Positions 19,216 to 30,279 of a stretch of DNA of 64,000 nt are shown here, piece after piece. Location: NCBI GenBank assembly GCA_964616165.1, contig CAZTTS010000004.1, positions 1 through 64,000 on the forward strand, given 5' to 3'. This DNA is from CAZCCM01 sp964616165 (lineage in GTDB: Bacteria; Bacillota; Clostridia; TANB77; CAG-508). A model generated the notes under the pieces. That model saw only the letters and a list, made by a program, of their open reading frames with translations, did not search any database and had not been told where the DNA came from. Position 1 is the stretch's first letter; every line of letters begins with the position of its first letter. A program made the translations under genes and the position numbers.

Positions 19216-20748
19216 ATGAAAAATAAAAAAGGTATAACATTAATAGCACTAGTTATAACAATAATAGTGCTTTTAATTTTGGTTGCAATTAGTATTTCGG
19301 TTGCAATAGGGCCTGACGGTCTAATTCAAAAATCACAAGGTGCTAAATTGGAAAATAGATATGCTACTATTAATGATAAAATAAGGCTCAGAGAAAATGC
19401 TTTAGAAATGGCTTTTGCACAAAACATATCAGGAGAACATCATGAAGATTTTATACAAAGACTAGTAGATGAAGGCCTACTTCTTAAAGGTGAATATGAT
19501 GAAAAAACATATAAAACCATATATTTAGACGAGCAATCTGATGGCACATATAGATATACTATAAATGTTACGGATGGTACTCTTGAAGGCAAAAAAATAA
19601 TAGATGCTATTAATAGTTTACCTGATGCAGATGAACCAGGTAATGAATATCTTAAAAATTTAACTTTAATAATAGAAACAACAGTTTCAAATACAACAGT
19701 AACTCTACCCATAAGTAATACAACAGGCTTAACTATAAATTGGAATTCAATAAATAATCCTAACAATTTTATTACACCAAATAGAACAACGGACCCAACA
19801 TATGTCTATTCACAACCAGGAGAATATGAAGTACAAATTAAAGGAATTGTTCAAGAAAATACATCTTTTGGGAAATCTTCACTTGGTTATTATAACAATA
19901 ATTTGGTAGGTATAAAATATTGGGGTGAAAATAATTTTACAAATATAAATAAGTTAGGATTAGGAATAAGAGGTAATATACCAACACCAAGCAGAAACAG
20001 TTTTGAGAATGTCAAAAGTTTTTCAGAAATGTTTTATATATGTGCAAATTTAACTGGAAAAATACCAGAAAATTTATTTGCTAATTGTCCTAATGTAACA
20101 ACTTTTAAATCTGTTTTTTTAGGTTGTGAAAATTTAACAGGAAGTATTCCAACAAGGTTATTTAGTAATTGTCCAAATGTAACAAGTTTTGAAAAGACTT
20201 TTTATAATTGCACTGATTTAACAGGACGTATCTCACCAGGATTCTTTGATAACTGCCAAAATACAATAACTTTTCAACAAGTCTTTGCATTTTGCGCTGG
20301 CTTAACAGGAAGTATCCCAAAAGGATTATTTGATAATTGCTCAAATGTAACAGATTTGTCCCATGTTTTTTATAATTGTAGTGGTCTAACGGGAAGTATC
20401 CCTACAGGACTATTTGATAATTGTCCTAATGTAACAACTTTTTCTTCTATTTTTTATACTTGTAGTGGTTTAACAAAAATACCTGCAGGGCTATTTGACA
20501 ATTGCCCTGATGTAACAAGCTTTGTTCATACTTTTTTTAATTGTGTTGGTTTAACAGAAATCCCTGCTGGATTATTTAATAGTTGTCCTAATGTAACTAA
20601 TTTTAATCAAACTTTTGCTTATTTTATAAACTTAGAAGGTATGGCACCTGATTTATGGAATAGAACTAATGTCACTAATTTTTTAAAATGCTTTGAACAT
20701 TGTACTAAATTATCAAATTATAATTCTATACCAAGTGGGTGGAAATAA
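19216..20748 (+). CDS. BspA-type leucine-rich-repeat protein with type IV pilin-like N-terminus
   Basis: The 510-residue product begins MKNKKGITLIALVITIIVLL. This is a class III (prepilin) signal: a short basic leader, G before a hydrophobic helix starting I-T-L-I-A. A spaced domain follows, with about eight or nine repeats of ~24 residues between residues 270 and 500, built on LFDNCPNVTTF...FYNCSGLTGSIP. These match surface LRRs of the BspA group, each with a conserved Cys pair. The start at the second ATG (19216) fits the AAAGGA ribosome-binding site better than 19210. No prepilin peptidase or pilus motor gene is in the window, so whether it is processed is unknown. Probably a surface-displayed binding protein. 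Confidence 0.85.
   Translation: MKNKKGITLIALVITIIVLLILVAISISVAIGPDGLIQKSQGAKLENRYATINDKIRLRENALEMAFAQNISGEHHEDFIQRLVDEGLLLKGEYDEKTYKTIYLDEQSDGTYRYTINVTDGTLEGKKIIDAINSLPDADEPGNEYLKNLTLIIETTVSNTTVTLPISNTTGLTINWNSINNPNNFITPNRTTDPTYVYSQPGEYEVQIKGIVQENTSFGKSSLGYYNNNLVGIKYWGENNFTNINKLGLGIRGNIPTPSRNSFENVKSFSEMFYICANLTGKIPENLFANCPNVTTFKSVFLGCENLTGSIPTRLFSNCPNVTSFEKTFYNCTDLTGRISPGFFDNCQNTITFQQVFAFCAGLTGSIPKGLFDNCSNVTDLSHVFYNCSGLTGSIPTGLFDNCPNVTTFSSIFYTCSGLTKIPAGLFDNCPDVTSFVHTFFNCVGLTEIPAGLFNSCPNVTNFNQTFAYFINLEGMAPDLWNRTNVTNFLKCFEHCTKLSNYNSIPSGWK
20020..20720 (+). repeat. LRR-encoding tandem repeats (~70-75 bp units)
   Basis: Imperfect tandem units encode F(D/A)NCPNVT...F..CxxLTGxIP. The third and second units from the end lose the G-S of GSIP (TKIPAG, TEIPAG), showing unit-by-unit divergence. 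Confidence 0.85.
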
Positions 20749-20793
20749 TAATTCTTTATTTGTTTAGCAAGTATGCAATATAAGAACAAATAA

Positions 20794-20828
20794 AAAAAGA
20801 GATTTAGTTTTAATCTCTTTTTATTTTT
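20794..20828 (+). terminator. Intrinsic terminator between convergent genes
   Basis: Stem AAAAGAGATT / AATCTCTTTT with a T tract. It serves the LRR gene and possibly the convergent PHP gene. Confidence 0.8.
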
Positions 20829-20880
20829 TAAATAATTCTTTATAATTAATATTTTTAACATTTCATTTAGAATTGATAAG

Positions 20881-22087
20881 CTAACTTTCTACTCTACCAT
20901 AAATTCCACCACCACCGGATATTAACTTTAGTCTACCTTCTCTTAAATCTTTAATTTGTTGTGCTATTTTATCATTAAACTCTGCTTCAATATTATCTAT
21001 CTCTATATTATGCAATATATTCATTTCTGTGCCAAATTCATCTAGCATTTTGTTTAATGTCTTACTTCCTATTCCTGGTAAAAAGTCTAACGGTACTTGA
21101 TAAATGTATTTATTAATCTTTTCTTGAGCTTTTAAAGAAATACTAGTTTTATCTTCTATCTCTAAAATCCTATCATAAACACCCTTAGTAACTTTATTTG
21201 AACTGCATTTAGAACATTTTTCATCTTTTATCTTTGAAATCGAATTACAATTATCACAATATGTTCTATGATATTTCCCTAGCTTTGGATCTAATCCATA
21301 ATTTTTAACTACATAATTATTTATTTTACCACTTTCATCTTTGGTTTTATTAAACATTTTTTTAATAGAATTAAAAGAAATATCTTCTAGTTCCAATTCA
21401 TTATATTCTCTAGCGATTTTAGGCAATGAATGAGCATCAGAATTGGTTAAAAATATTTTATCATCAAGCTCAGATATTTTAGATGCCATCACACTATCAG
21501 CACTAAGACCTAGTTCAACTGCTTTAATTTCCTCAAATTTATCTTTAAACACGTCTTTTAAACTATCTGATACATTACCATAGAAAGATTTATGAGGTGT
21601 AAATATATGTGCTGGAACAAGAATACCATTACATTCTTTTACAATGTCTAAAAGCTTGTATGCAGAGATATTCGTTTTTTGAGTACTTAGAGTTATATTA
21701 TTAATATAATTACTCATAATACTAGAAAACTTCTTAATATCCTTTAAAAAAGGAAAGAAACAAACATTATGTGCATATCCGTTTCTTCCCATCTTTTCTT
21801 ATTTCTGTTGTTTCTATTTCTGAGGCTAATAAAATGCAAATAGCATTTTTGTATATTATTCCACCTTGTTCTAATTCTATAGCATCTTCTTGTCTTAAAA
21901 AATTTTCAATATCATTAATTACATAAGGTGAGGCACAATCTACAATTCCTACTATTTGTATTCCTTTTTTTTCTAAACTCTCTTTAGCTATATTTTCAAA
22001 GTTTAATGATTTAGAAGCCGTAATTTTAATCGGCTTCCCATTATTAGATTTTCCAATATGTACATGTAAATCAGCAAAAACTCTCAT
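20881..22087 (-). CDS. Endonuclease Q-like PHP-domain protein, with +1 shift at CGG
   Basis: Belongs to the PHP-type family that includes endonuclease Q, which nicks DNA 5' of deaminated bases. The reading frame is split. Residues 1-102 start MRVFADLHVHIGKSNNG with the PHP HxH motif, and the zero frame stops at 21767. The rest continues in the +1 frame: GYAHNVCFFPFLKDI, VPAHIFTP, NSDAHSLP, a Cys4 zinc site CDNC...CSKC, and a helix-hairpin-helix GIGSKTLNKML. The break is an in-frame CGG (21779-21781) after AAA; skipping its C gives GGA TAT GCA CAT and a 401-residue protein of normal family length. Start overlaps the upstream stop by one base (TAATG). Confidence 0.9.
21779..21781 (-). promoter_or_regulatory. 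Putative +1 recoding site, AAA CGG A, in the endonuclease Q-like gene
   Basis: In-frame CGG at codon 103. The zero frame would continue for only three more codons (ATA TGC ACA) before TAA, while the +1 frame restores the family sequence with GGA. Confidence 0.7.
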
Positions 22088-22803
22088 TATTCATCTAAAA
22101 AGAATGCATTCCCTGATTCTTTTGTTTCCCCTATTTTATATGGTTCAAATATTCCCTCAAACTTCTCTCTTGCATCATATATTAATCTAGTTGCATTTGT
22201 TACATCATCTTTAGCTAAAGAATTAATGCTTTTTTGTAAATCTGATATTACTCCTAATTGTGCACCCTCAGACTTATCTTTTTCTTTTATAAATTCTATA
22301 AATAAAGGTAGATATTCATTTGATGAACTAGCTAAATTAGTTTTATCTAAAACATCTAATGCTTGTGGTATTTTATATGCAATTCTTTCTTCTCTGTGTG
22401 ATATAAGTCCGGCAAATTGATCAAATATATCTAATATTTTTTCTTCTACTGTTCTTTCCTTCTCAGGAACATCTCCTTCTTTATAGTATGTAGCATTTAT
22501 AGCAAACTTCTCTGAAAAACCTAAAGATTGAATATATTTCATATTATCTTCTTTATTGTCTGCCATTCTTTGTATTTCTTGAGGAGAATCTATTCTTTTT
22601 ACCGTATAAATTAATGCCATTGTTAACATTTCTGAAATATCCAATCCTTCAATTTTTTGGTTTTCTAAAAACATTCGCATTAATTCTGCTTTAATCATCG
22701 ATGTTGTATTAAAGAATATTGACTCCTTTTTTTGAAAATAAAACATTATTTCAAATTTTCTAATTAAATCTTCTTCTTCTAATAAAGCATCAGCAATATT
22801 CAT
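22087..22803 (-). CDS. Unrecognised 238-residue helical protein
   Basis: I do not recognise a family with confidence. The product is predicted almost wholly alpha-helical, with no signal peptide or transmembrane segment. It contains the segment GLISHREERIAYKIPQALDVL near residues 135-155. It sits between secG and the endonuclease Q-like gene. Its TAA stop overlaps the ATG of that gene by one base, so the two are translationally coupled and probably act together. Confidence 0.75.
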   Translation of the reverse strand: MNIADALLEEEDLIRKFEIMFYFQKKESIFFNTTSMIKAELMRMFLENQKIEGLDISEMLTMALIYTVKRIDSPQEIQRMADNKEDNMKYIQSLGFSEKFAINATYYKEGDVPEKERTVEEKILDIFDQFAGLISHREERIAYKIPQALDVLDKTNLASSSNEYLPLFIEFIKEKDKSEGAQLGVISDLQKSINSLAKDDVTNATRLIYDAREKFEGIFEPYKIGETKESGNAFFLDE

Positions 22804-22812
22804 TTGTACTCC

Positions 22813-23049
22813 TTAAATAAAATATCCAACTATAACAGCAATTACAAATAATGCAAAAAGTATCTTTATAGTTGTATCCATTTTATCATCTTTTGATTTT
22901 TTTCTTCCATAACCTGAATCACCACCCATTGTTTCACCCATGATAGTACCTGATGCACCTTCATCTTTGGCTGAAATAAGAGTAATAATTATTAAAGGTA
23001 TTGAAACCAAGAAAAATAATACTAAAAATATAATTTTACCTATTCCCAT
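22813..23049 (-). CDS. secG: Preprotein translocase subunit SecG
   Basis: Small accessory subunit of the SecYEG channel. The 78-residue product has two transmembrane helices, about 3-22 (IGKIIFLVLFFLVSIPLIIITL) and 60-77, separated by the conserved Gly-rich cytoplasmic loop GASGTIMGETMGGDSGYG. The ATG at 23049 is preferred over 23061 because GGAGAT lies at the right distance before it. Its own promoter lies just upstream. The next two genes downstream are co-oriented within 10 bp. Confidence 0.88.
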   Translation of the reverse strand: MGIGKIIFLVLFFLVSIPLIIITLISAKDEGASGTIMGETMGGDSGYGRKKSKDDKMDTTIKILFALFVIAVIVGYFI

Positions 23050-23090
23050 TTTTATCTCCATTCTATTTTGTCTAAGTATATATTATACTA

Positions 23091-23118
23091 ATTATACTAA
23101 AATTGATATATTTTTCAA
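23091..23118 (-). promoter_or_regulatory. Promoter of the secG operon
   Basis: -35 TTGAAA (23113-23118), 16-bp spacer, -10 TATAAT (23091-23096). Confidence 0.6.
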
Positions 23119-23218
23119 GTAAAGTAATAAAAATATTAATATTAATTATATTACAATAACTATATTTATTTTAATTTTGTATCTCCAAATAAGATTATTA
23201 TATACATAAGTCTAAGAT

Positions 23219-23250
23219 AAATAAAAAGCACCATTATTATAATTAGTGCT
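23219..23250 (-). terminator. Intrinsic terminator after the YlbF-family gene
   Basis: Stem AGCACTA / TGGTGCT (one G-U pair) followed by TTTTTATTT on the transcribed strand. It separates the GT4-YlbF operon from secG. Confidence 0.65.
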
Positions 23251-23308
23251 CTCTCATTTCTAACTTTTATATGCAAAAGTTTCTTTATTTTTATATTTTA
23301 ATCCATTT

Positions 23309-23641
23309 TTATAATATATCTTTAATATCTTCATATATTATTTTTTGAATGTCTGAAACCAAAATATTTATTTTAACTTCTTTATCAAAATATTCTACAG
23401 CTAAAGGATTAGATAATAATTCTTGGTATTCTTTTTTAACTTTTTCTTCAAATACTTTGTCAATAACACCCTCTTGCATGCTTTTAATTTGTAATTCTAA
23501 TCTTTGTTGTTTAAAGTTTTCCATTTTATCGTTTAATTTTTTATCTGCTTCAATCTTTTCTTTTATTTCCTTATATCCTACAACTGCAGAATCATTTTTT
23601 AATGCTTTTGCTAATTCATGTGCTTTATCGTATGAGTTCAT
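23309..23641 (-). CDS. YlbF/YmcA family protein
   Basis: The 110-residue all-helical product has the Com_YlbF family pattern: MNSYDKAHELAKALKNDSAVVGYKEIKEKIEADKKLNDKMENF, quoted here only as its start AHELAKALKNDSAV and the central IEADKKLNDKMENFKQQRLE. In Bacillus, YlbF, YmcA and YaaT form a complex that controls RNase Y activity and developmental switches. Which paralogue this represents cannot be told from sequence alone. It is 9 bp downstream of the GT4 gene and shares its transcript. Confidence 0.8.
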   Translation of the reverse strand: MNSYDKAHELAKALKNDSAVVGYKEIKEKIEADKKLNDKMENFKQQRLELQIKSMQEGVIDKVFEEKVKKEYQELLSNPLAVEYFDKEVKINILVSDIQKIIYEDIKDIL

Positions 23642-23650
23642 ATGTCACCT

Positions 23651-24964
23651 TTAAGCTTCTCTTAATTTTTCTTGTGGTCTTGCTAGTTTATCTAACAAGT
23701 CTTTTTCTTTGGTTAATTTTTCTAAAATAGATTCTTTTTGTAATTTTTCTACTTTAATATTTTCTGGTACTTCTGCTTCCTTTTGTTTTTCATTAAATCT
23801 TTTAATTGCTTCTTCATAAACATCTACTGACATCTCACTAATTTTGTTCCAATTAAATAATTCTTTAACCTTTCTAGAAGCGTTTTTTACAATCTTATCT
23901 TTAAGATCTTGGTTGTATAGTATTTCTAAAACTGAATCTGCAATTGAATTTGCATTCCCAGCATATGATTTCATTCCATCAACTCTATGAGACACTATCT
24001 CATCTAATCCTCCAATATCTGAAACAACTGTCGGAATACCAGCTAACATAGCTTCTAAAGCTACTATTCCAAAAGGTTCATATGTGCTTGGAAATACAGC
24101 AACATCTGCATTTTTATACATTTTCTGCACATCATTACCTGCTAGGAAACCTACAAAATATACTCTGTGAGCAACACCTATTTTATGAGCTAAATCTTGT
24201 AACTCATCAAGCATTGGTCCTTTACCTGCAATAACTAATTTAACATCATTATAGTGTTCTATAATTTTAGGTAGAGCACAAATCAAATGTTGTATTCCTT
24301 TTTCATTTACAACTCTACCAATACTAAATATTATCTTTTCATTATCAGCTGCGTAATTTCTTCTAAATGCATAATTTCTATCAAAACCATCAAATTTATC
24401 TAAATCAATTCCATTTGGAATTATTTTTACTTTATCAAAGCCTAAATCAAAAAGTCTTAAAGCTTCAGATTTCATAAAATTACTATTAACTATAACTTGA
24501 TCTGCTTCGTATGTTAATAGCCATTCTGTATCATTAACATATTTTTGTTGTTCATTTCTAATACCTGAATTTCTTCCTGCTTCTGTTGCGTGAATTGTTG
24601 CTGTTATTGGAATATTAAATGAATGTTTAATAGTCTTAGCTGCATAGCATGTTAACCAATCATGTGAATGAATGATATCAAATTCTTCACCTTCATTAAT
24701 TAATTCAGACGCTCTTGCTACCATGTTAAAATTTAATTGCATAATCCAATCAATAAAATTTTGTGGTCTAATCATATAATTATCCACTCGATAAACTTTA
24801 ACACCATTTTCAACTTCTTCATAGGGAGTATTGCCTTCTCTATAGGTAATAACAGAAACATCATGTCCTTGCATAGCCAATTGACGAGATAGTTCGTGAA
24901 CCACTCTCGCAATACCTCCAACAACTCTTGGTGGGTATTCCCACGACAACATTAAAATTTTCAT
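23651..24964 (-). CDS. Glycosyltransferase family 4 protein
   Basis: Retaining GT-B glycosyltransferase. The 437-residue product begins MKILMLSWEYPPRVVGGIARVV, giving the N-terminal Gly-rich donor/acceptor loop. It has IIHSHDWLTCYAA, and the C-terminal nucleotide-sugar site with EPFGIVALEAMLAGIPTVVSD (the EX7E motif). The C-terminal 45 residues are a Lys/Glu-rich tail. An upstream GTG at 24976 is in frame, but the ATG at 24964 matches the usual family start. The sugar donor is unknown; the N-terminus resembles glycogen/starch-synthase-like GT4 enzymes. A good promoter lies upstream. Confidence 0.88.
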   Translation of the reverse strand: MKILMLSWEYPPRVVGGIARVVHELSRQLAMQGHDVSVITYREGNTPYEEVENGVKVYRVDNYMIRPQNFIDWIMQLNFNMVARASELINEGEEFDIIHSHDWLTCYAAKTIKHSFNIPITATIHATEAGRNSGIRNEQQKYVNDTEWLLTYEADQVIVNSNFMKSEALRLFDLGFDKVKIIPNGIDLDKFDGFDRNYAFRRNYAADNEKIIFSIGRVVNEKGIQHLICALPKIIEHYNDVKLVIAGKGPMLDELQDLAHKIGVAHRVYFVGFLAGNDVQKMYKNADVAVFPSTYEPFGIVALEAMLAGIPTVVSDIGGLDEIVSHRVDGMKSYAGNANSIADSVLEILYNQDLKDKIVKNASRKVKELFNWNKISEMSVDVYEEAIKRFNEKQKEAEVPENIKVEKLQKESILEKLTKEKDLLDKLARPQEKLREA

Positions 24965-25052
24965 ATTCCACTTCACTTTTCTTATGTTTTTGATACAACA
25001 AATTTAGACTTCACCTCTTTGAAGTTAAATTTTGTTTTTCTTTATTAACATC

Positions 25053-25081
25053 ATTATACATGATTAAAAAAACTAAGTAAA
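25053..25081 (-). promoter_or_regulatory. Promoter of the GT4-YlbF operon
   Basis: -35 TTTACT (25076-25081), 17-bp spacer, -10 TATAAT (25053-25058). Confidence 0.65.
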
Positions 25082-25165
25082 CAACAAAGTATAACAAATC
25101 AATTTTATTTAGATTAAAAAGACATTTATATTTAAAAAAATTAATTTTTTCTATTTAAAATAAAT

Positions 25166-25963
25166 TTAAACAAATATTTTTATAATATATATAGATAGAA
25201 TTGCTAAACCAAGTATAACACGGTATACAGCAAATATTTTATAACTTCCTTTTTTAATATATGACATGAAAAACTTAATTACTACTAATGCAACAACAAA
25301 AGATACAACAACTCCTATAATAAAAGGAATATTAAATACAAAATCTTTTAATTTATATATTGTTGCTGCAAATATTATAGGAACAGAAAGTAGGAATGAA
25401 AATTTAGCTGTTGTTGCTCTGTCCACCTCCATTACTCTTCCTATAGTCATAGTAGAACCTGATCTAGACATTCCAGGTATAAAAGCTAAAGCTTGTGACA
25501 TACCAATAATAATTGCTTGTTTTAAAGTCATCTTCTCTAGATTGTATGTGCTTTTAGCTCTTTTATCTACAATGTATAAAAGAACACCCATAACAATTAA
25601 TGTTAAAGCTATAACTAATTCATTTTTAAGAAAATCACCAAATATTTTATCTAATATAAGAAATAAAAGAGCTGAAGGAATTGTAGCAATTACTAAATAC
25701 CAAAATATCTTACCATCAATTGAATCTTCTTTTTTTACAAGTTTTTTCCATCCACCTTTAAACAAATTTATCCAATCCTTAAAAAAGAATAATACCACTG
25801 CCATTAATGTTCCAAAGTGTAGAGCTATATCAAATGATTCTGGCATCTCGCTCCAATTTAAAACCCATGGAAATATATGTAAATGTGCTGAAGATGAAAC
25901 TGGTAAAAATTCAGTTAAACCCTGTACAATACCTAATATTATTGATTGTATGATAGTAATCAT
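25166..25963 (-). CDS. uppP: Undecaprenyl-diphosphate phosphatase (BacA/UppP family)
   Basis: Integral membrane phosphatase that recycles the undecaprenyl lipid carrier of peptidoglycan synthesis. The 265-residue product has the signature GLTEFLPVSSSAHLHIFPW (about 15-33) and PGMSRSGSTMTIGR (about 160-173), the two active-site loops, with multiple transmembrane helices and normal length. Its ATG overlaps the dpaA stop by 4 bp, so it is coupled to dpaA. That linkage of a spore-coat-stage enzyme with a carrier-lipid phosphatase suggests expression during spore cortex formation, which is an inference. Confidence 0.95.
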   Translation of the reverse strand: MITIIQSIILGIVQGLTEFLPVSSSAHLHIFPWVLNWSEMPESFDIALHFGTLMAVVLFFFKDWINLFKGGWKKLVKKEDSIDGKIFWYLVIATIPSALLFLILDKIFGDFLKNELVIALTLIVMGVLLYIVDKRAKSTYNLEKMTLKQAIIIGMSQALAFIPGMSRSGSTMTIGRVMEVDRATTAKFSFLLSVPIIFAATIYKLKDFVFNIPFIIGVVVSFVVALVVIKFFMSYIKKGSYKIFAVYRVILGLAILSIYIIKIFV

Positions 25964-26835
25964 TTATGATACTCCTCTTCTAATATGTTAAATATTACTT
26001 CCTTGATTTTTTCTGCATATGTAACAGGAGCTACTAGTTGTGGTAAAGATGAAGCCCAAATATATTTAACTCCTAAATTATTTGCTTCATGTATATCTAT
26101 TTTAGTTTCAGTAATAGTGGGCAAATTAATTAAAATTGCTCCTTTTTTAAATAGTTTCAACTTTTCATTATCTAAAATATTCGCAGGAATAGTATTAACT
26201 ATTAAATCAAATGAACCTAAATAATTACTTAAGTCTCTTAAATCAATTTTTTCATAATTATATGCATCTATCCAAGCTAAATCTTCAGGTTTTCTTGCTT
26301 CTACAGATACTTTAGCACCCATTGCATCAAAGCCCTTTGCTATCATCTTTCCTGTTCTACCAAAACCTAATACTAAAACTTTTAAACCATGAATTGTGGT
26401 ATTTGTTTCTTGTATTGCGATTCCTAAAATACCCTCTGCTGTAATTATAGAAGAAAGGATCTTTAGCTGATCATTAGTTAAAATATCAAAACATACTGTA
26501 TTTTGTTCTTTTAATTGTGTTTTAGTTTGTTCCCACAAATCACCTGCAAAAAATATTTTATCATGCAATAAACTTTTTAATTCTTCTGATTTAATTTTAT
26601 CCTTACTAAATACAGTCGAAATATACTCAGACTTAACTGATAAAGGCATAGGTGCGATAATAACCTTGCTTTTATCCACTGCTTCTTTTAAAGAGTCTAC
26701 AAAAATTATATTTTCATTTTCTCTTAAATCATCAGCATATTCTAAACCATATACACGCACTTTAGATGTTTTACTAATACTTAGCACCAATTTAACTGTA
26801 ATTAAATCTCCACCTATAACCGTTATATCATACAT
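25960..26835 (-). CDS. dpaA: Dipicolinate synthase subunit A
   Basis: With DpaB, makes dipicolinic acid, the calcium chelator of the spore core. The 291-residue product has an N-terminal domain starting YDITVIGGDLITVKL, and the Rossmann fold VLGFGRTGKMIAKGFDAMGA (about 151-170). It also has the segment INLPTITETKIDIHEANNLGVKY. Length fits SpoVFA/DpaA. No dpaB follows; instead uppP overlaps by 4 bp. Dipicolinate synthesis without DpaB is known in some Clostridia, where an electron-transfer flavoprotein has been implicated. This gene is the main sign in the window that the organism sporulates or descends from spore formers. Confidence 0.88.
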   Translation of the reverse strand: MYDITVIGGDLITVKLVLSISKTSKVRVYGLEYADDLRENENIIFVDSLKEAVDKSKVIIAPMPLSVKSEYISTVFSKDKIKSEELKSLLHDKIFFAGDLWEQTKTQLKEQNTVCFDILTNDQLKILSSIITAEGILGIAIQETNTTIHGLKVLVLGFGRTGKMIAKGFDAMGAKVSVEARKPEDLAWIDAYNYEKIDLRDLSNYLGSFDLIVNTIPANILDNEKLKLFKKGAILINLPTITETKIDIHEANNLGVKYIWASSLPQLVAPVTYAEKIKEVIFNILEEEYHK

Positions 26836-26877
26836 AATAATCTCCTTTTAACTTCTCCTATAAACAATATATCAACT

Positions 26878-26934
26878 GTAATTATAATTGTAATTGTAAT
26901 TGTAGTTGTAATTGTAATTGTAGTTTTAAACTTA
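26878..26934. repeat. Hexanucleotide tandem repeat (GTAATT/GTAGTT) upstream of dpaA
   Basis: About nine consecutive six-base units of GTAATT with variants ATAATT and GTAGTT, 43 bp upstream of the dpaA start codon. Confidence 0.8.
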
Positions 26935-27011
26935 ATTTAAATCCTAAACTTAATTTTGAAGTTAATTATATTTTATTATATTAATTATATATTATCTATT
27001 TTACTTTTAAA

Positions 27012-27041
27012 AGAAAAAAGAATAAGAAAATTTCTTATTCT
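27012..27041 (-). terminator. Intrinsic terminator of the hrcA-grpE-dnaK-dnaJ operon
   Basis: Stem GAATAAGAAA / TTTCTTATTC followed by TTTTTTCTTTT on the transcribed strand, about 80 bp beyond dnaJ. The 283-bp interval 26836-27118 holds this and the hexanucleotide repeat but no gene. Confidence 0.8.
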
Positions 27042-27118
27042 TAAACTTCGTTTTATTAAATTTAATTAAATGCTATTTAACTATGTTTAATTATACATAT
27101 TTATATTTTACATACAGT

Positions 27119-28264
27119 TTAATTAAAAATTGATTTTCTTTTAACTGGTGGTTGTTCACCCATAGTCTTAGATAATTTTTCTACCAATTCTTTTTGTTCT
27201 TTAGTTAGTCTTTTAGGAATCTCTACTTTAATTTCAAAGATATAGTCTCCTACCCACTTAGAATTAGGTCTTTTAAAACCTTTTCCTTTAATTGTGTATT
27301 TATCTCCACTTTGAGTTCCAGTTCTTATCCTATATTTTTCTGTTCCACCAGTAACCATAGGTATGTCTAAATCTGCTCCTAATATTGCTTGAGTAAAAGA
27401 TATTGGTATGGTTGCATAAACATGATCACCTTTTCTAGTAAAGATTTTATGTTTTTTAATATTTATTTCAATTAATAAATCTCCTGAAGGACCTTTATTT
27501 TTGCCATGTTCTCCTTCATCTCTAACAATAATAGTATTTTTGTGATTAACTCCTTCTGGAATTTTAACCTTAAGTTTTACTTGTTTTTTTTCTTGCCCTA
27601 CACCTTTACAAACTTCACAAACTTCTTCAATAATTTGACCTTCTCCATTACATCTTGGACATGTTCTTTGAACTCTAGATTGTCCAAATAAAGTTTGAGC
27701 TACTTCAACAACTACACCTTGCCCTTTACAATTTGGACAAGTAGTTTTTGCTGTGCCATTTTTTGCACCTGAACCATGACAAGTTCTACACTCTTCTTTT
27801 CTATTATATGTTATTTCTTTTTCAACTCCTGTATATGCTTCTTCAAAGGTTAAGTCCATTCTAATTTTTAAATTAGCTCCTTTTGTTGGTGCATTAGGAT
27901 CTCTTCTCCTACTTGTTGTTCTACCACCTGAAAAGAATGATTCAAATATATCACCAAATGAAAAGTCATCGAATCCACCAGAAAACCCAGAAAATCCTGG
28001 TCCATAAGAATAATATCCTCCACCTGAACCAGGTCCTTCTGGACCTACATGGCCATATGTATCATACATTTGTTTTTTTTGTTCATTTGATAAAACTTCA
28101 TAAGCTTCTGTTACTTCTTTAAATTTCTTTTCAGCTTCAGCTTTATTCTCTTTACTTGTATCTGGATGATACTCTTTAGCCAATTTTCTGTATGCTTTTT
28201 TAATTTCATCGGGTGTAGCTTTTTTATCTACACCCAATACTTCATAATAATCTCTTTTGCTCAT
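27119..28264 (-). CDS. dnaJ: Chaperone protein DnaJ
   Basis: Hsp40 co-chaperone that delivers substrates to DnaK and stimulates its ATPase. The 381-residue product has a J domain (residues 4-68) with the HPD motif in YHPDTSK. A Gly/Phe-rich stretch follows ([18 protein letters not shown]). The zinc domain has four CxxCxGxG-type repeats ([32 protein letters not shown]), then the C-terminal substrate domain. Type I DnaJ of normal length. It starts 55 bp after dnaK and ends the heat-shock operon. Confidence 0.98.
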   Translation of the reverse strand: MSKRDYYEVLGVDKKATPDEIKKAYRKLAKEYHPDTSKENKAEAEKKFKEVTEAYEVLSNEQKKQMYDTYGHVGPEGPGSGGGYYSYGPGFSGFSGGFDDFSFGDIFESFFSGGRTTSRRRDPNAPTKGANLKIRMDLTFEEAYTGVEKEITYNRKEECRTCHGSGAKNGTAKTTCPNCKGQGVVVEVAQTLFGQSRVQRTCPRCNGEGQIIEEVCEVCKGVGQEKKQVKLKVKIPEGVNHKNTIIVRDEGEHGKNKGPSGDLLIEINIKKHKIFTRKGDHVYATIPISFTQAILGADLDIPMVTGGTEKYRIRTGTQSGDKYTIKGKGFKRPNSKWVGDYIFEIKVEIPKRLTKEQKELVEKLSKTMGEQPPVKRKSIFN

Positions 28265-28319
28265 AATTACCTTTATAGTTAATGAAAATTTTGTTTAGTT
28301 TTGTTTAATCTTATCTGTT

Positions 28320-30218
<1,899 letters not shown>

Positions 30219-30279
30219 TTATTTTTTTTATTTTCTATTTCTTTTTTTTATTATTTTTGTTTTCTATTTCTTTATATAT

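Noticed and set aside
26878..26934. Short repeats considered as a CRISPR-like array
   Set aside because: Six-base direct tandem units without spacers; a simple sequence repeat.
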